Positions 35,755 through 44,525 of a stretch of DNA of 64,000 bases are shown here, in pieces. Within the stretch, counting starts at the first letter, position 1; every line of letters begins with the position of its first letter. The position numbers and the translations under genes are program-made. The notes below the pieces were generated by a model, which did no database searches, had not been told where the DNA came from, and was given only the letters and a program-made list of their open reading frames with translations. Source of the DNA: Anaerolineaceae bacterium UBA1363 (GTDB lineage: Bacteria > Chloroflexota > Anaerolineae > Anaerolineales > Anaerolineaceae). The stretch spans positions 31,119 to 95,118 of the forward strand of contig DBRR01000019.1 of NCBI GenBank assembly GCA_002306055.1, in the 5' to 3' direction.

Positions 35755-35836
35755 TGGGGAAAGAGGGGCTCGAACCCTCACGCGTCACCGCACATGATCC
35801 TAAGTCATGCCTGTCTGCCAATTCCAGCACTTCCCC
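35755..35836 (-). tRNA. tRNA-Leu (anticodon TAG)
   Basis: The minus strand gives an 82-base class II tRNA. The acceptor GGGGAAG pairs with TTTCCCC, the anticodon loop is CTTAGGA within a CATGA/TCATG stem, a short variable arm (TGCGGTGACGCGT) follows, and the T loop is GTTCGAGC. CCA is not encoded. It reads CUA and related Leu codons. Confidence 0.95.
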
Positions 35837-35972
35837 TCGAAAGTTTGATTATAGGCGATTGGCAAATCCTAGTCAAATAATCGCTCAACACTTCGCTCAA
35901 CACTTCGATCAACTTTCCCTATTTCAATAATTTGTGGAATTGAATCTGCGAATTTTTTAGGGTATCGGCTGT

Positions 35973-38186
35973 CTACTCAAACAAAGCTTGATTAAGCTTG
36001 AGCTGGATCGAACGATTTTCGCTCCACTCACGGAATAGCGCTTCGGAAATTCCAAATGGCGCCAGGACTGCGCTGCCAGCCTTAGCCAGCAATTCTATGT
36101 ACTTTGGTTTGTTTACTTCCTGCGGGTCGATGGGTTTGCCTAAATCCCAGGCAAATACATCCGGTTCACCCTTGCGATAAACAAAACGGATGCGCATACC
36201 GGGTTTGATGGGCATGCCGGCAGCTTCCATCTGCCTGGCAGCACGCACTGAAGCAGTGCTGGCTTTATAGGCTTCGAGCGCGTAGCTGACCTTTCCGTTG
36301 ATTACCAGCTGTTCTAAAGGCACCTGGTTATCTTCCAGCTTTTGCAGTGCGGTGTAATAGAAACAAAATGCCTCATGAATACAATCGGAGAGCTCGGCTT
36401 TGGTGCGTGCCTGCCCCAGCAAAGCGATCATTTGCTTTTGCACAGCCGCAATCCAAACAGGTGTGTCGCGCCGGCGCGCCTCCAACCCGCGCACTTTGAT
36501 CTCGCCGCTCTGGAAAACGCCGAAATAGCGGTTGGCAATCGGGATACGCGCGTCGGTCTTGGAGGGCAAAAATGCCACCCAACGGTAAATGCCATCCAGA
36601 TTGATCGTCAGCCCGGTGTGCAGGTTGATTTTGCTGATCACCTCGGTGAAGTGTTCTGGCTTGCTGCAGCCCTTCTTTTTGATCCAGAGCGCGTCAACGT
36701 ACATGTGGAGCACCTCAAAGCCTTCTGATTCTGCCACTTCCTTGGCACGCAGCAGCACTTCGCGCCCGCCTTTGGTAACAGCTTCGTGGGCTTCTATGCG
36801 CCCATAACGCGCGTTTTTGTAGCCCAGAAAGCCAAAACAAACCACCAGAAGCCACTTTAGCGCATTTGCGCGTTCTTTCAGCGTTGCAACCATCGGGTGA
36901 TCCGGTGGGTATTGGCGGATTTTCTTCTTGATTGACACACGCTTTTCGTAGAGAGGTTTGAGTGTCAGCGGCACCACGCCAAGTTCTTCCATGGCAGGCT
37001 CAAGTATGTCCGGCAGGGGAACTTCCGGAGAAATGTTGCCTTTGATGATCACCGCCGGGTACATCGAGACAAAATCCACCTGCGCCACGTCCATGTGCAG
37101 CCCCACCTTGGGCTGGTAAACCATCCCGCCGCGGTCGGACTGGATCAACTGCATCCCGCTCTTGAACTCTTCCACCTGGCGTTTCTGATAGGGCACCAAC
37201 ACGTCCTTCTCCAGCGCGGTAATAACCTGCATGGCAGAGATCCCCTGCCCGGGTGAAACGCGCGCCGCTTTTTCGATGGGCAGCGTGGTAACGCGTGCCA
37301 TTTCGAGCGTGCCGGCCAGGCTGTAGTCAGACCACATCATGGAAGACTTGCGGTCCACATGGCAGCGACCGAAGAGGTGGGCTTCTTCCGGGCGGTAGAT
37401 GATGTGTCCATAGGAGAAGTAGGTTGTTTCTTTCTGCCAGCGGACTGGCCGCGTGCCATCGCGGTTGAGCTGCAGGGGGATGCCTTTTTCTGCTGATTGC
37501 GCGTTCAGAAAGGGGATCAACCAACTATCACCCCAATCGGTGACAAAAATATCCGGATCATAAGTCGCCAGGGCCTCATTGATCAGCCGCAGATATTCGC
37601 CGGCAGGGTCAAGCGGGATGTGCTGCGCGAAGCGATCTGTGCGCATAAGCAGCGAGTGCACCTTGCCGCGGTTTGGATCGCAGTCCGGCTTCAGTTCAAA
37701 GATACGCAGGGGCGGCAGGTCAGGTATCAGGTCCCAACGGGTATTGAGAGGGCGGATGGATTGGATGAGCTGGTTTTCATCTACCTCCAATTCGCACAGC
37801 GCCAGCGGGAAGACGCCATGACGAGCCATGTAGCGCGTACCAATAGTGACATCCGCGTCGTAGTAGGTCAGGTCGGGGAATTCAGCTTCAATGTCGCGAA
37901 ATAGTCTGACCTGGCTGACGGGCGAGACCATATCAATCTGCATCACATCCACCGGATCTGCCACAAACACATCCTGCTTTTGCTTGCGGCTCAGTCCCAA
38001 AACGCCCATCCTCCCGCTTACGCGCTTCCAGAGCGCACGCAGCTGTTCATTGGGACCGGCAACATAGAAGGTGACCGGGAAAGCCTGCTTGAAACAGACG
38101 CGGCGATCATCTTCCCCAATGAACCACAGGGTTAACCCTTCTTCCTGGTTGAGGTAGAGGTCCAGCAGCCAGCCGCGGAAGGTCAT
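35973..38186 (-). CDS. Divergent family-B DNA polymerase
   Basis: The 737-residue protein has the layout of a family-B polymerase. Motif A is VDFVSMYPAVI with Asp371. Motif B is LKWLLVVCFGFLGY near 443-456, with Lys444 but without the usual Asn-Ser. Motif C is HMYVDALWIK near 494-503, with Asp498 but Leu500 where the second Asp of YGDTDS should be. The exonuclease region is altered: LRIFELKPD near 160-168 where DxE is expected and DPDIFVTDWGDSW near 210. The enzyme may be a weak, proofreading-free polymerase or a structural subunit. It is the last gene of a three-gene operon under an SOS-type operator, and its ATG overlaps the preceding stop. Confidence 0.85.
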   Translation of the reverse strand: MTFRGWLLDLYLNQEEGLTLWFIGEDDRRVCFKQAFPVTFYVAGPNEQLRALWKRVSGRMGVLGLSRKQKQDVFVADPVDVMQIDMVSPVSQVRLFRDIEAEFPDLTYYDADVTIGTRYMARHGVFPLALCELEVDENQLIQSIRPLNTRWDLIPDLPPLRIFELKPDCDPNRGKVHSLLMRTDRFAQHIPLDPAGEYLRLINEALATYDPDIFVTDWGDSWLIPFLNAQSAEKGIPLQLNRDGTRPVRWQKETTYFSYGHIIYRPEEAHLFGRCHVDRKSSMMWSDYSLAGTLEMARVTTLPIEKAARVSPGQGISAMQVITALEKDVLVPYQKRQVEEFKSGMQLIQSDRGGMVYQPKVGLHMDVAQVDFVSMYPAVIIKGNISPEVPLPDILEPAMEELGVVPLTLKPLYEKRVSIKKKIRQYPPDHPMVATLKERANALKWLLVVCFGFLGYKNARYGRIEAHEAVTKGGREVLLRAKEVAESEGFEVLHMYVDALWIKKKGCSKPEHFTEVISKINLHTGLTINLDGIYRWVAFLPSKTDARIPIANRYFGVFQSGEIKVRGLEARRRDTPVWIAAVQKQMIALLGQARTKAELSDCIHEAFCFYYTALQKLEDNQVPLEQLVINGKVSYALEAYKASTASVRAARQMEAAGMPIKPGMRIRFVYRKGEPDVFAWDLGKPIDPQEVNKPKYIELLAKAGSAVLAPFGISEALFREWSENRSIQLKLNQALFE

Positions 38187-38623
38187 CAGGGCGCCTCCTC
38201 AAAGTCGGCATAGTTCAAGGCGTTGGCAGGCTCGGGCTGCACTTCCGTCGGGATTTCCGCCAGGTCTGCTGCCGTTTCCCTCTGTGGGGTATCAAATAAA
38301 GTGGAGACGGTGGCATTTAGCAGTTGAATGAATTCGTCTTCCTTATCCGCCTCAATACGTTCGGCTTTAAAGGGATTCGCATTGGGCATCACTTTTTGCA
38401 TGGATTTGAGTTGTTTGTAGAGCTCCAACAGGATGGCAATCAGGTACATATCCAGCGGATAAAGATTGGAAGCATAGGAGGCTTCGGCCAGGTGCAGACG
38501 CGACATGACCAGAAGTTCATCCAAAAGGATCTGGTCATCCTTGCGCAAGGCGCGTTTGAAGCGGTTAAGCGCGGCTTCTTCTTCCTGCCAGGTTTGGGTG
38601 ATTGAAGCGATGGTGCGTCCCAT
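38186..38623 (-). CDS. Small helical protein of the SOS-type polymerase operon
   Basis: From the ATG at 38623 (GAGG overlapping the preceding stop codon) the product has 145 residues. It is mostly helical (TQTWQEEEAALNRFKRALRK, then LLDELLVMSRLHLAEASYA and LYPLDMYLIAILLELYKQLK) and has an acidic, Pro-rich tail ending LNYADFEEAP. I do not recognise a family. The tail could bind a partner such as the sliding clamp or the polymerase, but no clear clamp motif is seen. It sits between the RecA-like gene (7-bp gap) and the polymerase gene (1-bp overlap), so it is very likely part of the same complex. Confidence 0.78.
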   Translation of the reverse strand: MGRTIASITQTWQEEEAALNRFKRALRKDDQILLDELLVMSRLHLAEASYASNLYPLDMYLIAILLELYKQLKSMQKVMPNANPFKAERIEADKEDEFIQLLNATVSTLFDTPQRETAADLAEIPTEVQPEPANALNYADFEEAP

Positions 38624-38630
38624 AAGAACC

Positions 38631-39194
38631 TCATTCGAAAAGTAGCATTTGTGTGTGCGATGCGGTTTGCAGCGCGAGTGGCTCTTCCCAACAAACATCC
38701 ACGTTGTTTTTAATCAGCTCAAGCAAAGGGGCACGCTGGTGGGCAATAAGAGGGATGGGTCGCACACTAATGACCACGGGCGCCAAGGCGCTCAGCTGCG
38801 TTAGGAAGCCAAGACTGTGATCCATCAGACGTTGCGCGTCTTTAAGCTCGACGTCTTCGTCGAGAAAGGTTGCCAGCAGATCGAGTACCACCAGTGGTTC
38901 CTGTGGCGGGTTGGCAGCCACGGCCTGCAGCATAGCCACCACCTGGTAGCAGGTGAAGGCGCGGGAAAGGCGGATGTTGCACATAACCCGCACGGGATCG
39001 GAGGTGTAGGGGCGGATCAGTTTGGCAACTGAATACATGTTGGAACGGTTGCCGCAATCCAATACGGTTACACGCTGCAGCAGGCTCAATTTTGCGATCA
39101 ATTCCAGCATTTTGTTGGAAAGTGCATGGGCACCGATCGCCAGAAAACGCCTGGAGGGCAGGGGAGTGCTGAAGGGCATCAGTGAGTTTTCCAT
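38631..39194 (-). CDS. RecA/RadA-like protein with degenerate P-loop
   Basis: The 187-residue protein has the strand order of a RecA core: FLAIGAHALSNKMLE near 17-31 stands where a Walker A should be but lacks GKT/S. VTVLDCGNRSNMYSVAKLI follows near 42-60, then IRLSRAFTCYQVVAML. A Walker-B-like LVVLDLLATFLDED lies near 101-114 and VVISVRP near 140. It resembles small RecA paralogues such as ImuA/SulA-like or RadB-like proteins that act in damage tolerance. It probably cannot hydrolyse ATP. It is the first gene of the operon with the family-B polymerase, and its ATG lies 6 bases after the -10 box, so its message is essentially leaderless. Confidence 0.72.
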   Translation of the reverse strand: MENSLMPFSTPLPSRRFLAIGAHALSNKMLELIAKLSLLQRVTVLDCGNRSNMYSVAKLIRPYTSDPVRVMCNIRLSRAFTCYQVVAMLQAVAANPPQEPLVVLDLLATFLDEDVELKDAQRLMDHSLGFLTQLSALAPVVISVRPIPLIAHQRAPLLELIKNNVDVCWEEPLALQTASHTQMLLFE

Positions 39195-39200
39195 GTTCTA

Positions 39201-39229
39201 ATTATATAGAACAATTGTTCTAATGTCAA
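39201..39229 (-). promoter_or_regulatory. Consensus promoter with LexA-type operator in the spacer
   Basis: On the minus strand TTGACA (39224-39229), a 17-bp spacer and TATAAT (39201-39206) form a perfect sigma-70 promoter. The spacer contains the 16-bp perfect palindrome TAGAACAATTGTTCTA (39207-39222), a GAAC-N4-GTTC match to the LexA box of Gram-positive and related bacteria. A bound LexA would cover the promoter. The start codon follows the -10 box by 6 bases. Confidence 0.85.
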
Positions 39230-39465
39230 GAATCCCACGTCTCCGGGGTGATGAAAAGCCATCAATACTATTGGCTCTGAATGGGTGTGTGATCGTCCAT
39301 TGTCTGTCAAAAAAATAAAGAAATTGAAGGCGAAGGAGGCAGATTCTATGAGATAATACAGGCAAACAATCCGGTCTGGGAGGCAGATTACAACTCGCCT
39401 TAATTTAAATTATGCTTGTTTTCTGTCAAAACTCACCCCCAGATCCTAAAGAAAGGGAATCATTT

Positions 39466-40656
39466 ATGAACAAGAAAATCGTCATTGCCGGGTCGTGTCG
39501 TACTGCGATAGGGAAGATGAGCGGCATGCTCTCAACCATTCCCGTAGCAAAGCTCGGTGAAGTCGTCATCCGGGAAGCCGTCCGTAGGGCAGGAATCCAG
39601 CCAGCTGATGTGGATATGGTTTATATGGGCTGTGTCCTCCAGGCGGCACAAGGGCAAAACGTTGCCCGTCAGGCAGCAGTGAACGCTGGCATTCCGGTCG
39701 AATCCCCAGCTGTGACCATCAATGTCGTCTGCGGTTCCGGTCTTGAGGCAGTCAACATGGCTGCCAGAATGGTTTTACTTGGTGAAGCAGATGTGGTGGT
39801 CGCAGGTGGCATGGAGAATATGTCGGCTTCTGCGTACGCACTTCCCCTGGCACGCGCAGGCTACCGTCTTGGTGATGGCAAGCTGGTTGACACGATGGTC
39901 AATGATGGTCTGACAGATGCCTTCAGTCAGTTGCATATGGGTATAACGGCTGAAAATGTGGCAGAGCAGTGGCATCTGACCCGCGAGGAATTGGATGAAT
40001 TCTCAGCCCTCTCTCAACAGAAAGCCGCAAAAGCCCAGGCTGAAGGTAAATTTGTGGACGAAATCGTACCCGTTCAGGTGCGTGTCAAACGCGATGTTAT
40101 CGATTTTGTTGAAGATGAAGGTATCCGCGGGGATACAACTGCGGAGGGATTGGCAAAGCTGAAACCCGCCTTCAAACCGGATGGGATAGTTACTGCTGGT
40201 AACTCCTCCACGATTAATGATGGTGCTGCAGCGGTAGTCGTCATGAGCGAAGAAAAAGCGCGTGAACTCGGCGTCACTCCTGAAGCGATCTGGCTTGGAA
40301 GCGCTCTGGAAGGCGTTGAGCCTTCCATCATGGGCATTGGTCCCGTGACAGCTACCAGGAAACTGTTGGAAAAATTGGGCAAGACTATCGCAGATTTCGA
40401 TCTCATCGAAGGTAATGAGGCTTTCGCGGCTCAATCTGTTGCAGTTCTGCGCGACCTGGGCATTGATCCCGCCAAGGTGAATGTTAATGGCGGCGCGATC
40501 GCGTTAGGTCATCCTATCGGCGCGTCTGGATGTCGAATCCTTGTCTCGCTGATCCATGAAATGAAACGCCAGGAAAATGCGAAACTTGGACTGGCAACGC
40601 TCTGCATTGGTGGGGGCATGGGTTGCGCCACGGCGATTGCAAAACCTGAGGCATAA
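39466..40656 (+). CDS. thl: Acetyl-CoA C-acetyltransferase (thiolase)
   Basis: The product has 396 residues from the ATG at 39466. All three thiolase motifs are intact: NVVCGSGLEAVNMAA with the nucleophile Cys near residue 88, NGGAIALGHPIGASG with the His, and the late CIGGGMGCA with the second Cys. It interconverts acetoacetyl-CoA and two acetyl-CoA. A GAAAGGG ribosome site precedes the start. With crt and hbd it forms a plus-strand operon that meets the lysine-fermentation operon tail to tail, so it likely cleaves the acetoacetyl-CoA produced there. Confidence 0.95.
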   Translation: MNKKIVIAGSCRTAIGKMSGMLSTIPVAKLGEVVIREAVRRAGIQPADVDMVYMGCVLQAAQGQNVARQAAVNAGIPVESPAVTINVVCGSGLEAVNMAARMVLLGEADVVVAGGMENMSASAYALPLARAGYRLGDGKLVDTMVNDGLTDAFSQLHMGITAENVAEQWHLTREELDEFSALSQQKAAKAQAEGKFVDEIVPVQVRVKRDVIDFVEDEGIRGDTTAEGLAKLKPAFKPDGIVTAGNSSTINDGAAAVVVMSEEKARELGVTPEAIWLGSALEGVEPSIMGIGPVTATRKLLEKLGKTIADFDLIEGNEAFAAQSVAVLRDLGIDPAKVNVNGGAIALGHPIGASGCRILVSLIHEMKRQENAKLGLATLCIGGGMGCATAIAKPEA

Positions 40657-40658
40657 GC

Positions 40659-41438
40659 ATGGCTCTTATTCAGTATGCAGTGATAGGACATGTTGGACTA
40701 ATAACCATCAACCGACCGGAAGCTCTGAACGCGCTGAACCGAGCTGTTTTACAAGAGCTGAATGAAGTCCTGGATGCTGTAGATCTTGGGACAACCCGCT
40801 GCCTGGTGATCACAGGCGCTGGGGAGAAAGCCTTTGTTGCCGGCGCAGATGTGGCAGAAATGTGCTGCATGAATGAAAGCGAAGCCAGGATTTTTAGTGA
40901 AACCGGAAACGCTTTGTTCAGAAAAATCGAAACCTTTCCCATACCCATTATTGCTGCTGTCAATGGCTACGCTTTAGGAGGCGGAAATGAGCTTGCACTC
41001 AGTTGCGATATCCGCATCTGCAGTGAAAACGCCGTGTTTGGTCAGCCCGAAGCTGATCTGGGCATTACGCCCGGTTTCGGGGGCACCCAGCGGCTTGCGC
41101 GCGTCATTGGTTCAACTTCGAAAGCGAAAGAACTGCTGTTTACTTGTAGAAACATCAAGGCAGAGGAAGCGCTTCAAATTGGTTTGGTGAGTGCTGTTTA
41201 TCCCCAAATAGATTTACTGACAGAAGCCATAAAAATGGCTGATCGCATCGCAGGTCATGCTCCCATAGCCATTCGAAACATCAAAAAAGCGGTCAATGAA
41301 GGCCTGGACATGCCGATTGAAGATGCAATCCAGCACGAAGTGAACCTGTTCGGCAATTGTTTCACAACCGAAGATCAAAAAGAAGGTATGCAGGCATTCT
41401 TACAGAAACGCAAAGAGAAAGTATTCAAGAATCGTTGA
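40659..41438 (+). CDS. crt: Enoyl-CoA hydratase (crotonase)
   Basis: The 259-residue protein has the crotonase oxyanion and catalytic regions: [16 protein letters not shown] near 55-70, [15 protein letters not shown] with the first Glu near 108, and [16 protein letters not shown] with the second Glu near 131. It adds water to crotonyl-CoA to form 3-hydroxybutyryl-CoA, or the reverse. It starts 2 bp after the thiolase stop. In this locus it can process the crotonyl-CoA made by 3-aminobutyryl-CoA ammonia-lyase. Confidence 0.94.
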   Translation: MALIQYAVIGHVGLITINRPEALNALNRAVLQELNEVLDAVDLGTTRCLVITGAGEKAFVAGADVAEMCCMNESEARIFSETGNALFRKIETFPIPIIAAVNGYALGGGNELALSCDIRICSENAVFGQPEADLGITPGFGGTQRLARVIGSTSKAKELLFTCRNIKAEEALQIGLVSAVYPQIDLLTEAIKMADRIAGHAPIAIRNIKKAVNEGLDMPIEDAIQHEVNLFGNCFTTEDQKEGMQAFLQKRKEKVFKNR

Positions 41439-41449
41439 TCTGTATAAAG

Positions 41450-41480
41450 AGCAGCCTGAAAAAAAACAGGCTGCTTTGCT
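41450..41480 (+). terminator. Hairpin between crt and hbd
   Basis: AGCAGCCTG and CAGGCTGCT (41450-41458 with 41467-41475) form a 9-bp stem around an A8 loop, followed by TTGCT. The T tract is short, so it may only attenuate transcription or protect the crt message rather than end it. The hbd ribosome site AAGGAG follows at 41482-41487. Confidence 0.5.
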
Positions 41481-41493
41481 AAAAGGAGAAACT

Positions 41494-42336
41494 ATGAAAG
41501 TAGCAGTGATTGGAGCAGGCACCATGGGCAGCGGAATCGCCCAGGCTTTCGCTCAAACGGATGGTTATGAAGTCGTTCTCACTGATATTAACCTGGAATT
41601 AGCCCAAAAAGGTCAGCAGCGCATCGCTAAAGGACTGCAAAGCAGGGTGGATCGCGGCAAGATGGAGCAAGTCGCTGCTGATCAAGTTAACGCCCGTATC
41701 ACAGCTGGTTTGCTTGAGGATTGTGCAGATTGCGACCTGATCGTGGAAGCCGTTTTGGAAGAGATGTCTGTGAAAAGAGAAACTTTCAAATCATTGGACT
41801 CAATTGTCAAATCTGAGTGCATTTTTGCCAGCAATACTTCCTCGCTCTCGATCACTGAAATCGCTCAGGGCTTGCATCATCCCCTGGTTGGGATGCATTT
41901 TTTCAATCCTGCACCAGTTATGAAACTTGTCGAAGTTATTCCTGGGCTGTCTACTCCAGCGGAGGTTGTGGAAAAAGTTTCTGAGATCGCGAGAGAATTG
42001 GGTAAAACTCCCGTGGAGGTTAAAGAATCGGCCGGCTTTGTGGTAAATCGCATTCTGATCCCGATGATCAACGAAGCTGTGGGCATTTATGCCGAAGGTG
42101 TTGCCAGTGTTGAGGGCATCGATACGGCAATGAAGCTGGGTGCCAACCACCCGATGGGTCCGTTGGAGTTGGGTGACCTCATTGGCCTGGATGTCTGCCT
42201 GGCGATCATGGAAGTACTCTACAAAGAGACTGGCGACAGCAAATATCGCCCTCATCCACTTTTACGCAAGATGGTTCGGGGTGGTAAGCTCGGACGCAAG
42301 ACCGGAGAGGGTTTTTATGACTACAAAAACAAATAA
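41494..42336 (+). CDS. hbd: 3-hydroxybutyryl-CoA dehydrogenase
   Basis: From the ATG at 41494 (AAGGAG ribosome site) the product has 280 residues. It has the NAD-binding motif [15 protein letters not shown] at 5-19, [24 protein letters not shown] with the catalytic His and the Asn, and [18 protein letters not shown]. It oxidises 3-hydroxybutyryl-CoA to acetoacetyl-CoA, or reduces it in the butyrate direction. It is separated from crt by a hairpin and ends 47 bp from the convergent CoA-transferase gene. No butyryl-CoA dehydrogenase or etf genes are in the window. Confidence 0.95.
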   Translation: MKVAVIGAGTMGSGIAQAFAQTDGYEVVLTDINLELAQKGQQRIAKGLQSRVDRGKMEQVAADQVNARITAGLLEDCADCDLIVEAVLEEMSVKRETFKSLDSIVKSECIFASNTSSLSITEIAQGLHHPLVGMHFFNPAPVMKLVEVIPGLSTPAEVVEKVSEIARELGKTPVEVKESAGFVVNRILIPMINEAVGIYAEGVASVEGIDTAMKLGANHPMGPLELGDLIGLDVCLAIMEVLYKETGDSKYRPHPLLRKMVRGGKLGRKTGEGFYDYKNK

Positions 42337-42383
42337 AAAAGGTGCAGCTTATAAACGCAACATATATTTATTCGAACCCTCAT

Positions 42384-43043
42384 TTACGCCATCGGCTTCA
42401 ATATAGCGCTTATGATCAGTGGGGCACCGGTTGCGGCTTTAATTTCGTCCAGGGTGTAATCCGGGTTTTGTTCAATCAAGACAAAGCCCTCATGAGTGAC
42501 CTCAATCACCCCCATTTCTGTGATAATCAGGTCAACCGCATTCACAGCCGTCAGCGGCAGGGTACATTTACGTAGCAGCTTGGGAGCACCTTTGGCAGTG
42601 TGCTCCATTGCGACGATGACTTTCTTGGCACCGCTGAGCAGATCCATCGCGCCACCCATGCCGGGCACCATCTTGCCGGGGATCATATAATTGGCAATAT
42701 CGCCATTTTCAGCCACCTGCAAAGCTCCCAGAACTGTCACATCCACATGTCCGCCGCGGATAATTCCGAACGACGTAGCGCTATCGAAAAAACTCCCGCC
42801 AGGGAGGATTGTGACCGGCATCGCGCCTGCATTCGCAATACAGGGGTCAACCTGATCTTCAGTGGGGGCAGGACCGACCCCGATGAAACCATTTTCGGAT
42901 TGAAAAGTGACGTCTCTGCCTTCCGGGACAAAATTTGCAACCAATGTCGGCAGACCGATACCGAGGTTAACTAAAGTGCCATCCTGGAGTTCCCGGGCCA
43001 CTCGCCTGGCAATAAATTCTTGCATTTGCTGTTTGTCCATCAT
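42384..43043 (-). CDS. atoA: Acetoacetate/butyrate CoA-transferase, beta subunit
   Basis: The 219-residue protein has NLGIGLPTLVANFVP and the catalytic Glu in QSENGFIGVGPAP near residue 50, the signature of class I CoA-transferase beta chains. Later PGMGGAMDLLSGAKKVIVAM is also typical. With the alpha subunit it moves CoA from an acyl-CoA to acetoacetate. In lysine fermentation this activates acetoacetate at the expense of butyryl-CoA. Its start overlaps the alpha subunit stop by 4 bp. It is the last gene of the lysine operon. Confidence 0.94.
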   Translation of the reverse strand: MMDKQQMQEFIARRVARELQDGTLVNLGIGLPTLVANFVPEGRDVTFQSENGFIGVGPAPTEDQVDPCIANAGAMPVTILPGGSFFDSATSFGIIRGGHVDVTVLGALQVAENGDIANYMIPGKMVPGMGGAMDLLSGAKKVIVAMEHTAKGAPKLLRKCTLPLTAVNAVDLIITEMGVIEVTHEGFVLIEQNPDYTLDEIKAATGAPLIISAILKPMA

Positions 43044-43696
43044 AGCGCACCTCCATCAACGACGTGATCAACAAAGACACCGGGGACTACCACTTCGTCC
43101 GGGCACAGTTCGCCCACTTTCACAACTTTTTGCGCTTCAACAATCGCAATATCTGCCGCGGCACCCATGCAGGTGTTAAAGTTACGCGTGGCGCCGTGAA
43201 AAGTCAGGTTGCCTTTTTCGTCTGCTTTTTCCGCAAAAAGTAGAGCGACATTGGCACGCAGTGGCTTTTCGAGCAAATACCTCTCACCATCAATTTCAAT
43301 GACTGTTTTGCCCTTTTCTACTTCAGTACCCAATCCGGTTTTGGTAAGAACGCCACCAAGCCCAAAGCCTCCAGCCCGGATCTGCTCGATCAGGGTTCCC
43401 TGGGGAATAAGCACGACCTCGGTTTCACCTTCCAACATCTGCCGGCCTGTTTCGCGGTTGGTTCCGATGTGGGACGCCATGATCTTTTTGAACATTTTGG
43501 CCACAACCATCTTGCCCACACCGCGATCGATAAAACCAGTATCATTGCAGATAAGGGTCAGATCTTTCACTCCCTTGGCGATCAGCGCGTCGATCAGCCG
43601 TTCAGGTGTACCGACCGCCAGAAAACCACCAACCATGATCGTATCACCGTCCCGCACGAGGTTCACTGCATCTTCCAAACCAATCAACTTACTCAT
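43040..43696 (-). CDS. atoD: Acetoacetate/butyrate CoA-transferase, alpha subunit
   Basis: The 218-residue protein begins with LIGLEDAVNLVRDGDTIMVGGFLAVGTPE, typical of class I CoA-transferase alpha chains. GGFGLGGVLTKTGLGTEVE near 110-128 and ANVALLFAEKADEKGNL near 147 also fit. It pairs with the beta subunit encoded just downstream. The start codon lies 27 bp after kamE, which places it in the lysine-fermentation operon. Confidence 0.94.
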   Translation of the reverse strand: MSKLIGLEDAVNLVRDGDTIMVGGFLAVGTPERLIDALIAKGVKDLTLICNDTGFIDRGVGKMVVAKMFKKIMASHIGTNRETGRQMLEGETEVVLIPQGTLIEQIRAGGFGLGGVLTKTGLGTEVEKGKTVIEIDGERYLLEKPLRANVALLFAEKADEKGNLTFHGATRNFNTCMGAAADIAIVEAQKVVKVGELCPDEVVVPGVFVDHVVDGGAL

Positions 43697-43723
43697 AATT
43701 CCTACCTTTCTCCCGGGTTGATT

Positions 43724-44524
43724 TCAATCTGATGAAGCCTGTCGTTTGCGTGCAGCCAATTCAGTGCAGATATAGCTGGCAACATCATCCGCATATTTGC
43801 CAGGACCAAAACCCGCATCACAACCCAGTTCTTTGGCGAGCTCATGGCTGATTCGGGGACCTCCGATGATAAGCAGAAAGCGTTTGCGCAAACGTTCTGC
43901 TTCGAGCAGTTCAACCAGCTCAGTCAGGTTTTGCACATGGACGTTTTTCTGGGTCACAGTCTGTGAAACCAATAAGACGTCCGCATTAAACTCCACTGCT
44001 TTACGAATGAAATCCTCGTTTGAAACCTGGCTGCCAAGATTAAGCGCTTCGATCATCTTGTAACGCTCCAGCCCATAATGGCCTGCATAGCCTTTCATGT
44101 TCATGATCGCATCAATTCCAACCGTGTGAGCATCGGTGCCAGTGCTTGCTCCAATCACCCTGATCTTTCGACCAAAATTCTGCTGGATGAACTGGTCCGT
44201 TTCTTCCATAGTCATGATGTTGATATCTACGAAATCTACATGGATTTGCGTATAGTCTATTGTATGGCTGAGACTTCCATACACCACAAAGAAACTAAAT
44301 GATTTATCCAATGGGGCATGATAAGTCACCGTGGGCTCGACCAAGCCCATTTTCATCGACAATTGCCGGGCAGCTTCCACGGCAATTTCGCTGTCGGGCA
44401 CGGGCAGGGTAAAAGAAAGCTGAACCTTGCCGTCATTCATTGTGTCCCCGTAAGGTTTCAAATGGGTGAGGTCTAGTGTCTTGTCGAAATCAGTTTTCTG
44501 CGTTGAATAACGACCACTACTCAT
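43724..44524 (-). CDS. kamE: D-lysine/beta-lysine 5,6-aminomutase, beta (B12-binding) subunit
   Basis: From the ATG at 44524 (GAGGAGGGA ribosome site) the product has 266 residues. The cobalamin-binding motif DxHxxG is DAHTVG at 131-136, where His133 would be the cobalt ligand. Lys144 (MNMKGYAGHYG) lies where the PLP-binding lysine of the clostridial enzyme is found. SQTVTQKNVHVQNLTELVELL and LLIIGGPRISHELA complete the Rossmann B12 domain. With KamD it moves the 6-amino group of beta-lysine to C5, giving 3,5-diaminohexanoate. It starts one base after the kamD stop. Confidence 0.96.
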   Translation of the reverse strand: MSSGRYSTQKTDFDKTLDLTHLKPYGDTMNDGKVQLSFTLPVPDSEIAVEAARQLSMKMGLVEPTVTYHAPLDKSFSFFVVYGSLSHTIDYTQIHVDFVDINIMTMEETDQFIQQNFGRKIRVIGASTGTDAHTVGIDAIMNMKGYAGHYGLERYKMIEALNLGSQVSNEDFIRKAVEFNADVLLVSQTVTQKNVHVQNLTELVELLEAERLRKRFLLIIGGPRISHELAKELGCDAGFGPGKYADDVASYICTELAARKRQASSD

Positions 44525-44525
44525 T

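Noticed and set aside
39224..39465. Promoter or operator for thl within the gap after the SOS promoter
   Set aside because: The gap has two GGAGGCAGATT copies and a GATAAT, but no pair of hexamers at proper spacing that I would support.
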